A DNA stretch of 64,000 bases from Laguncularia racemosa. Taxonomy: Eukaryota > Streptophyta > Magnoliopsida > Myrtales > Combretaceae. Positions 34,300 through 45,652 of the stretch are shown in pieces (position 1 is the first letter of the stretch; each line of letters starts with the position of its first letter). The translations under genes were made by a program, and so were the position numbers. Location: contig JBBMOL010000137.1 in assembly GCA_037954665.1 (NCBI GenBank), forward strand, positions 682,001-746,000, in the 5' to 3' direction. The notes under the pieces are model-generated. The model was not told the origin of the DNA. It saw only the letters and a program-made list of their open reading frames with translations, and did not search any database.

Positions 34300-35125
34300 A
34301 TAAAAGGTTATTGTAATTGTTATAAATAATAAGTATTTTATAACCCTTATTAGTTTGAGGTTTAAGAGATTTTAGAGTGGTATAATGATTGTTCATTTCT
34401 TATCAAGTATGTGTATGCTGCATTTACTGATTGTGCATCTTAGGTTAAAAATGTGAATTAACTTAAATCGTAACTAGAAGTAAGTAATTGTGTGATTGTG
34501 CTTGCCTAGGTATGAGGAATCAAGAAGATTGGTGATTGCGGGGTGGCAACTTGATAATTAGTATATGACGTTATCCCTAGTGGAGTTGTATAACAAGATG
34601 ATTTAGGTAGATTTAGGATGTTGGGACTTATGGACTCATGGATAGTGAGGAGTGTCCACTATTATATACATATGTATGTATTATAAAGTCTTATGGACTC
34701 ATAGGCATTAGGGAGTACCCATTGTCGTATCTCTATGTATGTATTATTTACAACTATGTGTGTATGAATCTTGTTACTTAAAGTTGTGTTGCTTGAATGA
34801 TTGAATTAAAAGATAACAAATAGGTGCTTGAATATCTTGGTTGCATCATGTTTGTGTTTGTATTTCGGCATGGCATACATGTGTGGTTGTTGGTATACAC
34901 TATACTAGGCTTTAAATTTTTTGGAAAGTTGTTCTTTGTAGTTTCATCTTCATATACAAACACTGGGTGGAAACTTATGAAGTCACTCATTGGTATACGT
35001 GGAGATTTCATCAAGAAGGTCAAGGTAATTTTTTGCATGTGTGGAGTTTTAGTAAATTTTGAGCCTTTATGTGTCTTTCCTTAGTGAGGACACATGGTGG
35101 GTTGTAGAGTCCTGAGTTTTAGGGC
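34300..35125 (+). repeat. LTR fragment related to Z
   Basis: The segments TCCCTAGTGGAGTTGTATAA (34571) and GGACTCATGG (two copies) resemble Z LTR sequence at 40150-40220. No terminus, primer site or TSD was found. The ORFs here (34778-35038, 34824-35084) are overlapping opposite-strand frames and not credible. Confidence 0.4.
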
Positions 35126-35129
35126 ATTG

Positions 35130-35528
35130 CATTTATTAAATGAATGAAGAAATTACATTTGAATGGAGGGAACAAATTTCTTGTCTAAGATAATTTTTCC
35201 TCTAAGGAAAGAATCTAAATAAAGAAAATTGCATGATAAAAATCTCTTATCAATTTCTTAGATTGATTTGCAAGAAATCTACAAGTTTGTTTGCCTCTCT
35301 ATATTTATGTGAAACCAAAGCTTGATGTTGCACTAAAAAATATTGAATATTCTTAACTATTTAAACACATCCCATCTAGGATAAGTTTTACTAGTTATCT
35401 AATCCACCATCAAGGATGAGTTAACTTCAATATCAATATGTGAAACTATATGTCGAATACACCAATTGAGACCAATATCTATTATTCTAAGTTAACAAGT
35501 TTAATAGGATAAGATTGAAGAAAGGAAC
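35130..35528 (-). pseudogene. LINE-type RNase H remnant (C-terminal part), element L
   Basis: On the minus strand a YREANKLVDFL motif near 35290-35320 and a DIEVNSSLMVD-like motif near 35410 are readable in different frames. Both are typical of the RNase H at the end of plant non-LTR elements (REAN...AD and E-x-DS). The N-terminal part is at 37123-37290, beyond solo LTR S. Confidence 0.5.
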
Positions 35529-37117
35529 TGATGGGTGTCGAATCCAACAAAAATAAAACCTACTCCTAGACAATTATATGATTTGCATATAGCGGTGAAT
35601 AGGGTCGAATCCACAAGGATTGGTTAAAGATATTTCTATTCAAAGGGCATAAAGATGAAAAGAAAACGAGGGGGGGTTTTGTTTATGAATCAAAATAAAG
35701 TCAAAGCAAGATAATAGAATCGTATATTGATAAAAGCCTAGCCAAAGGAATCAAGATAGTTTAATTTAAGGAATTGATCATCGATGCAAATGTTTTCTAT
35801 TCTTATTCCTAGATAAACTGGTTATGGTTATTAACAAGCTCTAACAACCTATCTCTCCGTACTTCCTCGATAACCAAGAGAAGCTCTTTGATTATTTCTC
35901 TTATCGATTAGACAACCCCAGACAAGCGCTTAGAATTTAATCTACCAATAGCATTAAAAACTAGAGAGACCACCAATTCATGCCAGTAGATTATAAGATA
36001 ACCTATTTAAACATGATCACACACCTCCATAACATGAATTCGATCATCTATTTTATAACCAAACATGTTATTGTGTCACTAAGACTAGAACAATCAAACA
36101 ATTACGGATTTGACGTGCTAGTTGACAATATATTAACTTGCTAATTGAGTAGAAGAGCTCTATTAATACCAATCAACAAAGATAATAATGACAAAACGAT
36201 CAGAAGATATATGAATATCTGAAAACAACGAATAGATTAAATACAAGTCAATTAGACCTCAAAATTCGTGGAGAATTAAACATCTATGACCCTTTGGTTA
36301 GAAAAGTAGCTTAGCTACTCATGTTCATCAACAAAACGAAAATAAAAAGTAGAGACATGATGAACCTGGTTGCCTGCTCTGCCTCCAAGATGGTCCCAGG
36401 TTCTTCAAGATCCAAAGATTCCAGATTAAAGATTAAAAGTTGCCCTCACCCTCTAGGGTTGGTTCTATTTATATTGTTAGAGGGATGGCATGTGATCTTT
36501 TGCTAGCAAGATATGAAAATATCTTTCCTTTTCCAAGTAGATTTCGAGAAGTGAATCTTCGTCTGCCTGGCACGCCCTACCACACAGCCGTGGGTCAAGC
36601 CGTGCCTTCCTCTATGCGTAATTCACGTATCATCTTCCGTGTCTAGTGTGTACCACGGCTCCACCTACAGCTAGATCCTAGGCCGAGTCATCCTCTGTCA
36701 AAGTTCCACAATTTCTTCTCCTTGGCACGTCTAGCTTCCACCACGGCTTCAAGCACGGTTTCTCCCACGGCTTCCACCACGGCCGTACCCTAAGCCGTGT
36801 CTCTCTCTGTTGAAAGTCCACATTTTCGCCTTCTTGTCCAGTGTGTAACACGGTTTTCACCATGGCCGTGCCTCAAACCGTGCCTCCTTTTAGACAGATA
36901 CACGCTCATATACTTTCCTTCGACGGTGTAAATCCTTGTCTTTGATCCAAGTTGTAGATGACTTCTCTAATTTACTTGAATTAGCACCCTTGACTCCATT
37001 TAACCTGATTTATCACCATAATAGAATTAAGTACCATTTCCTTATGATTTCTATAAAATCAATAATGAATTAGCACAATTTATACTATAAAGATTAAGTA
37101 TAAAAATGGCTCTATCA
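35529..37117 (-). mobile_element. Element S: solo LTR of the A1 family
   Basis: 1589 bp, TGATGGGTGT...CTCTATCA, homologous to both A1 LTRs along its length, flanked by perfect GGAAC duplications (35524-35528 and 37118-37122). No internal sequence remains, so it arose by LTR-LTR recombination. It splits L. Confidence 0.94.
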
Positions 37118-37122
37118 GGAAC

Positions 37123-37470
37123 CATATGACCTATTGAATCTTGAAGAAGACCTAGAGCTACACTAACATTAGTGTTGAGTTTGAAACATCCCCTATGTGA
37201 TGGTTTCCAACAAAATAATCGAGTTACTCTTGTTGTTATAGAACCATAACTTCTTGGATGCAAATTAAACACTTTAACAATGTTTTGAATTTGAAAGCTC
37301 ATATTAGATGCCAATATTGACATGCTAAAAAAATCCTCATAGTTCACCTTCAATCTAGCCTTCAAATTTCCCAAGGAGAAATTACAATAGTAACAAAAAT
37401 CCATTGCACCTAAATAGTAGAAGATAATGCTAACCACCATTCTAAAAGATAAAATTAACCTCCTAAACAT
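37123..37470 (-). pseudogene. LINE-type RNase H remnant (N-terminal part), element L
   Basis: A frame ending inside S reads FCWKPSHRGCFKLNTNVSV then LGLLQDSIGHM. This matches the W-K-P-P-x-G-x-x-K-x-N-x-D-G opening of plant LINE-associated RNase H domains, with the catalytic Asp replaced by Asn (NTN). Upstream residues (37300-37470) were not recognised. Confidence 0.55.
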
Positions 37471-38340
37471 TCATTCTTGATATTTTAATATAGGCATATA
37501 AAAAGAAATAATATACATATATACATATTAAGATCTTGGTCTTTTAGAAGCATAAAAAAATGGGATCATCTACTAAACAATAAGATTGGCAAGCCTTCCC
37601 AAAAGTCTATATACTATGTAAATTCATAAAAGAATAAAATTCAATTCTAAATGGATGCATCAGTCTAAAATCATTTGTCTTACAAATTGAATCTAGTTGT
37701 CTCACTAACGAACTAGACCTACTATGTAAGGTTTTAACTAGAGGAGCACTCTTTATACATATTCTAGTCCATCCCAAATTTTTGTAGTGACTAGCAAGAA
37801 AGACCGTTGAGAAGTGGGCAAGACCATGGCTTATCACCCTTGCAAGTTATTAATTGTTAGTTAGCAAACAATGAAATCTAACTATAAGAAATATAAATGC
37901 ATAGATGATTGATCAATGCAAACGACAATTCCATGCATAAGCTTTTTTAGTACATAGAAAAATAACTAAGTCTTGACCTAACTCATTTTAGGAACTTTTA
38001 ATCATTGTATCTTTTGTTTTAGTCCACTAGATTGTGTAAGGAAACTTCCTTTAAATTACGAATGTGACCTATTGTGACCATGCCCAACCTTAACCTGGAA
38101 CAACATCACAACAATAAGATAATTAGCTTTAAAATCGATCAAAGCTACTTTTGTTTCAAAATTAGAACAAATGAAGTTTTAAAGTAAACATCAAATGTAC
38201 TACGTTTAATGTGTCATAATTAGTCCATAATGACTATGAAAGATTTTTCTATGATTTTTTACTAAAATATACAATTAAAAACAACAATATGATCTAGAGA
38301 ACCCTAAGTTTATTTTGATTGAGTACAATAAGGTCAAGGT
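37471..38340. other. Unassigned AT-rich stretch
   Basis: No repeat partner in the window and no recognisable protein. Frame 37607-37837 (-) is short and unrecognised. It could be more LINE sequence or older debris. Confidence 0.4.
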
Positions 38341-38946
38341 ACATGGGACCCATGACTTACCACCTCTTGTGTATTATGTGTTGCATTATGTGAATTAATA
38401 AGGAATGATTGATGATTATGATGTGATTGAGGATTGATGAATATGGTTCAAAATTATGTTGAGGCATGAATGATGATGGGATGATTTGAATATTTAAGGT
38501 TAGTATCAATGCGTGTGTGATTGTATATGAAATCATCTTGAAAACGAACCATTTTAGGAGCTACTATGTAGCTCACCACATACTCAAGAGCTAATTGACA
38601 AGCTTAGGAGCTCATAGTATTGAATGCCCCAATGTAGAAGCTATATGGCCCTAAAGTAGAAACTACTTAACACCATATGCTTAAGAGCTTGTTAATAGGA
38701 TTCGAAGCACATAGGCCCTTGTTGGCACACTTGTGTTAATGAATAGATTGTATTCAATAAATAATATATAATAAAAAAATAATAATAAACTATACATAAT
38801 AAATATGAGTACATAGTGAACAAAAGACCAAATAATGAAAAGTATACTTGAGAATCATAAATAAAAAAAATGTATTGTTAAAATAAAAAATAATATAACA
38901 AAAGATTGAATAACTTTCGAGGACAAAAGTCTTTATATGGGGGGAA
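38341..38946 (+). other. 3' internal region preceding the Z LTR
   Basis: Ends in TTTCGAGGAC...ATATGGGGGGAA, a typical segment plus polypurine tract (38936-38946) preceding the 3' LTR of Tekay/Del-like elements. No integrase is visible, so this is only the non-coding end of an upstream copy. Confidence 0.6.
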
Positions 38947-40831
38947 TGTAAATACCCAAAATTCAAAATTATTTAATATTTATTGTAAAATAGAGATAAG
39001 GTCAAAAGAGTAATTATTATAAGAGATGGGGGGGGCAAATTGGTCTTTTTACAGTTAGAGTATATGTTCCAAGTTAACTTAGCGCTTCTCCCTTTTTGAC
39101 ATTTGCATAGTAACAAACTAACATGCCACTCTCTAGAGAACCTTAAAGGTGATTAAGAGGATTACATAAATGTCTAATCTGATTACACGAGGTACGGATT
39201 TCAATGATTGAGGCAGAATTCATGGTTATAGAATTAAGGATTTATGTAAGTGTTACATTGTTCATTAGAATTTGGATCAAGGAAGAGGCGAAACAAACAC
39301 TAAATCTGGTTACTAAGGGATCTGAATGATGAAATTTACAAGTAAGTATATTAAATAAGGCACATTGTAGTTGAATTAACCACAATTAGGATTCAATTAG
39401 AATTAGGAACACAAACATCAAATTTAGGAATGAATTGAAAAAGAGGAATTAGGATATATGAAGAACAGTGTAGTATATAGTTTAGTATATGCTCGTATAC
39501 TTACCTATGTTGAAACGCACATCAGGTACAGAAAAGTACACAGCTGAAGTATACACCCATGCACTTAGGCATGTCAAATTATGAAATCTATAGAAAGGTA
39601 CATGACTAACTAAACAATCATATACTTAGGCATGCTAAAATGAAAAAAAATCCATAGAAAGATACACAACCACTTTACATGATTGTGTATCTGAGCATGC
39701 CAAAAATACAAAATGCATAGCAAGATACACGACCACTATATACGGCCGTGTATCCAATCATGCCAAAGTACATGACCTAAAGCACAATCATGTACTTAGA
39801 AATAAATTGTTTACCTATTTAACTTACAACTATATGAACTTCCATATAACTTAGACATCTTCTATAGCATAAGAGAAGAGATCATATAACAATTAACTGA
39901 ATAGAATTAAGAAACGTAGCTTATTCTTAGATTAGTACTAAGAAAGAATCATTGTTGCTTTGACGAATTATAGGTATGATTTTAGGTATGCATAACTTTG
40001 ATTGTTTCTTTTGCTTGTTAAGTTACTATTAAAATTGGATTAAGTTGGATAGATTGGTTTAAGTGGTTAAGTTGATTATTGATCGTACTTAGCTTAGCTT
40101 AGGGTCCTATAGTGGCAGATCCCTAGGGATTACCCTAAAGATCCTTGTGTGGCACTGTCTTTAGTGGAGTTGTGCTTAGAAATGACCTGGGATGGTTTAA
40201 GATTTAAGGACTCATGGGTATTGGCATTTGTAGTGGTAGTTCTCAACACTGGGTTAAGGATTAAGTGTTTTAAGTGTGTTTGACGGGGCCATGAGTACCC
40301 TATTATTGTTATGTAGACTTAAGTAAAACAAGAATCTATTGTATGATGTTTTGTATTTGCATAAATTGTATGTGAATTATTTAATGTTTTATCATGCGTA
40401 TGTGTTTGCTATCACACGCATTAGGCGTTAACTCACCCTTCGGGGATTATTTTTTATATGCAATTATAGTAGGAAACATTACTAATGAAGAGGAGTTAGA
40501 GTTGAATGTTCAGGAGGAGATTAATAGAGGATTGATTAGTTGAAGCATAGGAATTTCATTGAGACTTATTATTGTATTTACAAATTTGAGAATTAGAATA
40601 GTTAAATATTTTAAGTGATTTGGATTGATGTATTAAGAGTATTTTCTTTAAGAGTTGAAAGTTTATATAAGATGTATTTGTATCATGTTGGAAGTATTAT
40701 ATGCATATGATTGTGCATTATAGTAATTATAGGATTAAATGGTATCAAAGTAGGGTTAAGAGCCTTAACATGTTCTTATTTGGTACATATATGTGGTGAG
40801 CTATAGCACTCCTTAGTTTCGGGGTGTTACA
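38947..40831 (+). repeat. LTR of Tekay/Del-like element Z
   Basis: 1885 bp, TGTAAATACCC...GGGGTGTTACA, with complementary ends. It is preceded by a polypurine tract and followed by a primer site, so internal sequence lies on both sides. It resembles Del/Tekay-type LTRs in its termini. Confidence 0.8.
39530..39800. repeat. Tandem repeat array in Z LTR
   Basis: About four imperfect ~60-base units containing CATAGAAAGATACA, a (T)GTAT core and CATGCCAAA. The last holds TATACGGCCGTGTAT (about 39740). Each unit has inverted GATACAC/GTGTATC-type arms. Confidence 0.72.
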
Positions 40832-40838
40832 GCTTAGA

Positions 40839-40850
40839 TGGTATCAGAGC
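40839..40850 (+). other. Primer binding site of Z
   Basis: TGGTATCAGAGC, a perfect initiator-Met site, seven bases after the LTR end. Confidence 0.9.
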
Positions 40851-41214
40851 TTAGGTTGATGATCCTTAGGAGTTTAGGTTTAATGATCCATAGAAACTAA
40901 GTGGTGATCTTTAGGTATAAGTTTCAAATAGTAGAAAATAAGATGTTTTCTTTAAAGGAATTAAGCATTTGATCTGTAAGATGATGGGATATGAAGAGAG
41001 TGGGTGAAGCTATGGGACAATTATTTTTATTCAGTAATTTATTTTACTATAATTATTATTTTATTTACAATTCTTTAAGATTTTAAGTATTCATATATGA
41101 GTATACAATTATATGTAGAGGTATATATCTATACTGACACATAATACCATTATCTTTTTTACTGACATTAACTTTTAAATCTATCTAGTTTTGTTTTCTT
41201 AAATAGAATGCCTT
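40851..41214 (+). other. Leader and gag start of Z
   Basis: AT-rich leader with no ORF. The ATG at 41208 followed by CCTT is a plausible gag start; U inserts right after it (TSD GCCTT 41210-41214). The reading resumes at 56393. Confidence 0.55.
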
Positions 41215-42084
41215 TGATAGGAATCAAAATCCTACATGACCTATCACTAGGGCAAGAGCCAAAGAGTTACAAAATTTGGTGATGAGGGTCCTCTTTGAAC
41301 AAACTGACCCCAAAAATATTTGTAGACTAATTTCTTTTCTATTACTTATTTGTTTTACATTCCAATAGCTATACTTGTAGGTTTTTATAAGGTGATGGAT
41401 AAACTCGCTAAAGCTCACCTTGTGGGTTATTCATGGATCGACATAAATCAAAGAAGAAATGGTCCAACAAATTGTTTACTTGAATTGAAGAACCAACCAC
41501 TTGAAGGCCATTTGGATATGTAATTGTTGCTATGAGAACTGACCGTTTTGTTTATTTTGATTTTTGGAACCGGCCACCTAGTGGCAACTTTGTAATTTTT
41601 TGGTTTGTTTTACCCTAATAGGAGCAAATATAAATACTTGCTGCTAGGGTTTTTAAGGAGCTTTTGTCAATTTGAAAAACAAACACTTTTGTGCCATGTG
41701 AGAGAGTCCCACTTACTAAACATCCACTTTTATCAATTTTCTAGGAAATTGTGGCAAGTTTAGCTTGGAATTTCTTGTGAGTAATATCAAGATCTTCTAA
41801 GTTGCATCATTTTATTGCTAGTGTGTAATATCTAGTGATAATCGGTTGATTTTCCTACTTGTTGTTTCACGCCAAATTAGGGTTCATATTGCTAGGATTA
41901 CAAACCAATTTTACATATTGGAATTGCATTTTTATCTGTAATTGATTGGTATTGGAATTCCTTTGTAATACATCCAATTTGGGTTCATGCCATTGAGATT
42001 GTATTCAAGCTAATTTGGGGATTTTATCTTATTGAATTCTCCAATTAGGTTGTGTTCATGTGCTTGAATTATTAAGGCACATCA
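41215..42084 (+). repeat. Left LTR of U
   Basis: TGATAGGAATC...AAGGCACATCA. The first ~270 bases are homologous to the pol tail. AGCAAATATAAATACTTGCT lies at 41623-41642, TAGGGTTT follows, and the hairpin CAATTTTCTAGGAAATTG is at 41734-41751. Confidence 0.9.
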
Positions 42085-42089
42085 TATTT

Positions 42090-42101
42090 TGCTATCAGAA
42101 C
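42090..42101 (+). other. Primer binding site of U
   Basis: TGCTATCAGAAC, two mismatches to the initiator-Met site, five bases after the LTR. Confidence 0.75.
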
Positions 42102-42545
42102 ATAGGATTTGAAGAAAGGAATTATGTAAGCTTCATTTGACAATTAAGGTTCTTGAAGTTGATTTCTTGATCCGAAATTATTGAAGTGATTTGTAGTATT
42201 GATTGTGGATTTTGTTGCATTCTTATTGTTGTTGTTGAAGTGGACATGGAATACATGTGGTAGCATTGTTTTCCTTGAAATTGTCGTGAGGAAGGAGGAG
42301 TGTTCCTTTGTGATCTTTTGGGAAAAGTGGAAATTGAAACAAAGAAAAGTGAATTATGTGTTGGTGATTTTGGAAATTGAGGTTGTCATTTGTAAATTTT
42401 CAAATTTGTCTTGTGTGAGATTAAGGAAAATATTTGAAATTCAAACATCTTCTTTAAATTGAAGAAGTTATTGTGTATTAGTTGATTGAATAATTATTTG
42501 AATTTGAATTTTCTTCTTACCATTTGTGGAGAAGGTTACATTAAG
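42102..42545 (+). other. Leader of U, part 1
   Basis: Non-coding; ends GGTTACATTAAG, with TTAAG the V target duplication. The frame 42199-42462 is not protein-like. It continues at 46701. Confidence 0.75.
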
Positions 42546-43582
42546 TGATAGGAATCAAAATCCTACAAGAGCTATCATTAGGGTAAGAGCCAAAGGATTT
42601 CAAATCTTGGCCATAACGGTCCTCTTTGAACAAACCAACCCCGGAATTATTTGTATACTAACCTCTTTTCTATTATTTATGTATTGTGTATTCCAACAGG
42701 CATACTTGTCGGGTTTTACAGGGCGATGGACAAACTTACTAAGACTCAGCTTATGGGTTATTCATGGATTGACCTAAATCGAAGATAAGTTAGACCGACG
42801 AATTCCATTAAAGAACTGGCTAATTGAAGATTATTTTTGTACTTGTAATTTATCTTTGAACCGATTATTTTGTAAGCTTTTTGGGACATTTTATTTAGTT
42901 GTAATTGTTAGATTTAGGACCGGCCACCTTAGTGGCATAAATGTAATTGTTTTGTCATTTTAACCCTAAGTGAAGCAAGTATAAATACTTGCTTAAGTAG
43001 GGTTTGGAGGATATAGTTGAGAGATAAAAAAATTGCTGCCTCTTTACTTGAGAATTAGGGTTTATACTCTAAATTTCATAGGACTCTTATCAATTCTTTA
43101 AAGATTGTGGCAAGTGGTAACTTAAGGATTTGTGAGTTATATCAAATTCCTAAGTTGATTCCAACTCATGCTAGTGTGTCATATCTAGTTGTGATTTGGG
43201 TTGTTCTTATTTGTTCTTGTTATCACGTCATTTTAGGGTCATTTCTATCATTAGATTGCATGTAATTTAGTGGAATTAGATCCTAAATTGTATTGTTAAT
43301 TGTGATTATTCAATTGCTATTGGATTGTCATTTACGTGGAAGCCTTTCATGCTTAAGGGATTCATGCCATTTTTGTAGATTTGGTGATTGGATTGTTCCA
43401 TTTAATCTTGTTTCATGTGCTTGAATTTGATCATTTAAGCACATCATCGTTTTTGGTATCAAAGCTAATTGTCATACAATTAGGGTTCATTTGGAAATTG
43501 TTCTTCACGCCATTTTTGGGATTTTTTGAAGTGGTTCTTCAATTGGTTTCATGTGCTTGAATTTGATCATTTAAGCACATCA
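42546..43582 (+). repeat. Left LTR of V
   Basis: TGATAGGAATC...AAGCACATCA. It includes the tail-coding frame (42526-42777, with FQQAYLS), a GCCACCTTAGTGGC hairpin (42923-42936), palindromic TATA 42974-42993, hairpin 43091-43107 and an embedded primer-like TGGTATCAAAGC (43454-43465) well before the true LTR end. Confidence 0.9.
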
Positions 43583-43589
43583 TCCTTTT

Positions 43590-43601
43590 TGGTATCAAAG
43601 A
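43590..43601 (+). other. Primer binding site of V
   Basis: TGGTATCAAAGA, two mismatches to the initiator-Met site, placed after the TSD-defined LTR end. Confidence 0.72.
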
Positions 43602-44604
43602 ACAAGTTAAGAGAAGGGATTTAGTGATGGTTGATTTCGTGATCTTCATTGTCAATTAGGGTTCTTCAGTTTTTTATCTGAAATTGTGTGTTTGAAGATT
43701 GAGTTGCTTAATTGTATTGTTGAGAAGTTGAAATTGCTGTTTGTTGAAGTGGAATTGGAGGTCTTGTTGTAGCTCCTTTGTTGTTGAATTTTCCGTGAAG
43801 GGAAGGGAGTAAGAAGTGCATTTCTTGATTCAAAATTCAAAATTAGGAAGTACCTCAATTGTGAAGAAAGTGAAAGTGTATTCCTTTCTTGTTTGTTTCG
43901 GACATAGGGAGTATAATTGTGCATTTTTAGAATTGAATTGCGTGGAGTATATGGAAGCCATTTGATTTTCAAAACAAACATTAAGTGGTAGAAGTTATTG
44001 TGTAGTCATTTGAATTTGAAAGTTGCTTTTTACCAATTGTGGAAAGGTTACATTAAGTGAAGCAATTTGAATTTGAATGTGTGCTGCCCTTTTTATATAA
44101 GTTGCGGTATGCAATTTGTCTTTGAAGTGGAGAAGTGCAACATGAAGTGTGTGTGTGTATGTTGAACTATGAGTGAAGGGTGTGTGTGTGTGGCATTATG
44201 TTTGTGTGTTGAGTGAAGGAGATTGCAATGTGGTGTATGTAGTAGTGGTGAGTGCCTGTATCGTGAGTAAGAAGAGTAAGTGGTGGTGTGAATTTTTCAT
44301 TTATATGTAGTGTAAGGTGCTGCACATTGTAGTTAATTGTAGGTGTGAATCCGTGGCAAGAAAGAAAGGTTGAAGTAGTGAAATTTGAATTAAAAAACAA
44401 ACATTAAAGTGTGAAAGTAATTGAAACTCATTACTTAAACACTTGTTAGTTGAATTTAATAACTTAACTACGTACAAGTGATTATTTGTGCTTCATTTAC
44501 TTGACTTTACTTGAAGTGGCAAGATTCTTTTATTGACTTGGTTGCTTGCCTGAACCGTGGAGTATAGGGTTGTATTTTTTGTGTTTTTGGAATCAAACAC
44601 AATC
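43602..44604 (+). other. Leader of V
   Basis: About 1 kb, G/T-rich and C-poor, especially 44130-44350. No plausible gene; the minus-strand frames here are bias artefacts. Confidence 0.7.
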
Positions 44605-45060
44605 ATGTCAAGTGAAATGTTTCTTTCAACTAATGTACTATGCCAGACATTGACTTCTTTTACTACTAAGGATGATGAGCAAAGGGAAAATTTGTTCCAT
44701 ACTTCTTATAAGGTACAAGGTAACCTATGTGTCATTATTGTTGATGGTGGTAATTGTATAAATGTGGTAGCAACATCGTTAGTATCAAAACTGAAACTTG
44801 CCACTACCCCATATCCTAAGCCCTATAAATTACATTGGCTAATTGATCAAGGAAGTTTACATGTGACCTGAAGAGCTAGGGTACCTTTCAGTATAGGGGA
44901 CAAATACTATGATGAGATTAAATGTGACATTCTTCCTATGTGTGCATCTCATATATTACTTGGTAGGCTATGGTTATATGATAGGAGGGTCTTACATGAT
45001 GAATTCAAGAATATATATGTATTCTAGAAAGAGGGTAAATGCATAATTCTGAATCCAATG
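44605..45060 (+). pseudogene. Protease of V with gag-less start
   Basis: MSSEMFLSTNVLCQTLTSF opens at 44605 and goes straight to the retropepsin-like domain: RENLFHTSYKVQGNLC, IVDGGNCINVV, PKPYKLHWL. An in-frame TGA near 44870 follows SLHVT, then PMCASHILLGRL near 44940. The sequence and the start junction are closest to O. Confidence 0.85.
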
Positions 45061-45652
45061 TCACCTTCAAAGGTCCAAAAGGTTCAGTAACAAATCCATA
45101 GGCCATTAGAGATTCCTGAGGATCATAACCACATGAACCAACCATCAGAGGACCAAACTATGTAGAAGCATATATGCCAACCTTTAGAGGTTCTTGAGGT
45201 TCCTAGTTACATGAGCCAACTTGTCAAACACAGATGTGCCAACCTTCAGAGGTTCCTGAGGGTCATAGTCAGATGAGCTAACCACCAAAGGACCAAACTA
45301 TTTAGAGGCAATTGTGTCTACCTTTAGAGGTTTTAGAGGTTCATGAGCAGTTGAGCAAACCATTAGAGGGCCAAGAGGGTCAAAGACATACGGGTGAATC
45401 AGGAAAGGAGGCAACAAAATTAGTGGAATAGATTGAGATAGGAGAGGTCTTAGTGGATAATGGACCATTATATGTGTTGCAGATGAGGTATATCCTAGAA
45501 ATGGAGAAGAGAAAGTAATCACCCCCTATGGTATTTCAGATACTGGGATTTTGCAGTGATACTTGTTTAGATAACTAACTAGGGGGATACAGAGTCTCTA
45601 CTGCATTTGATCTATCAGATTTGAGGACAAATCTTTTTGAGGCCCGAGGAGA
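45061..45652 (+). pseudogene. Repeated linker and RT/INT-tail fusion of V
   Basis: Imperfect ~70-105-base units (QPSEDQ and CQPLEVLEV type) at 45100-45400, then YILEMEKRK, a VFQILG segment (RT start), the junction LGGYRVSTAF and DLSDLRTNLFEARGD before the LTR. Several stops. In O the two sides of the junction lie about 2.5 kb apart. Confidence 0.8.
45640..45652 (+). other. Polypurine tract of V
   Basis: The GAGGCCCGAGGAGA-type block abuts the LTR start TAATAGG at 45653. Confidence 0.78.

Noticed and set aside
34778..35084. Two 86-codon ORFs on opposite strands
   Set aside because: They mirror each other in AT-rich LTR debris and match no known protein.
37607..37837. 76-codon minus-strand ORF as a host gene
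   Set aside because: Short, no recognised domain, no supporting neighbours.
39530..39800. CRISPR-like array
   Set aside because: Plant DNA; units are imperfect, contiguous and without unique spacers.
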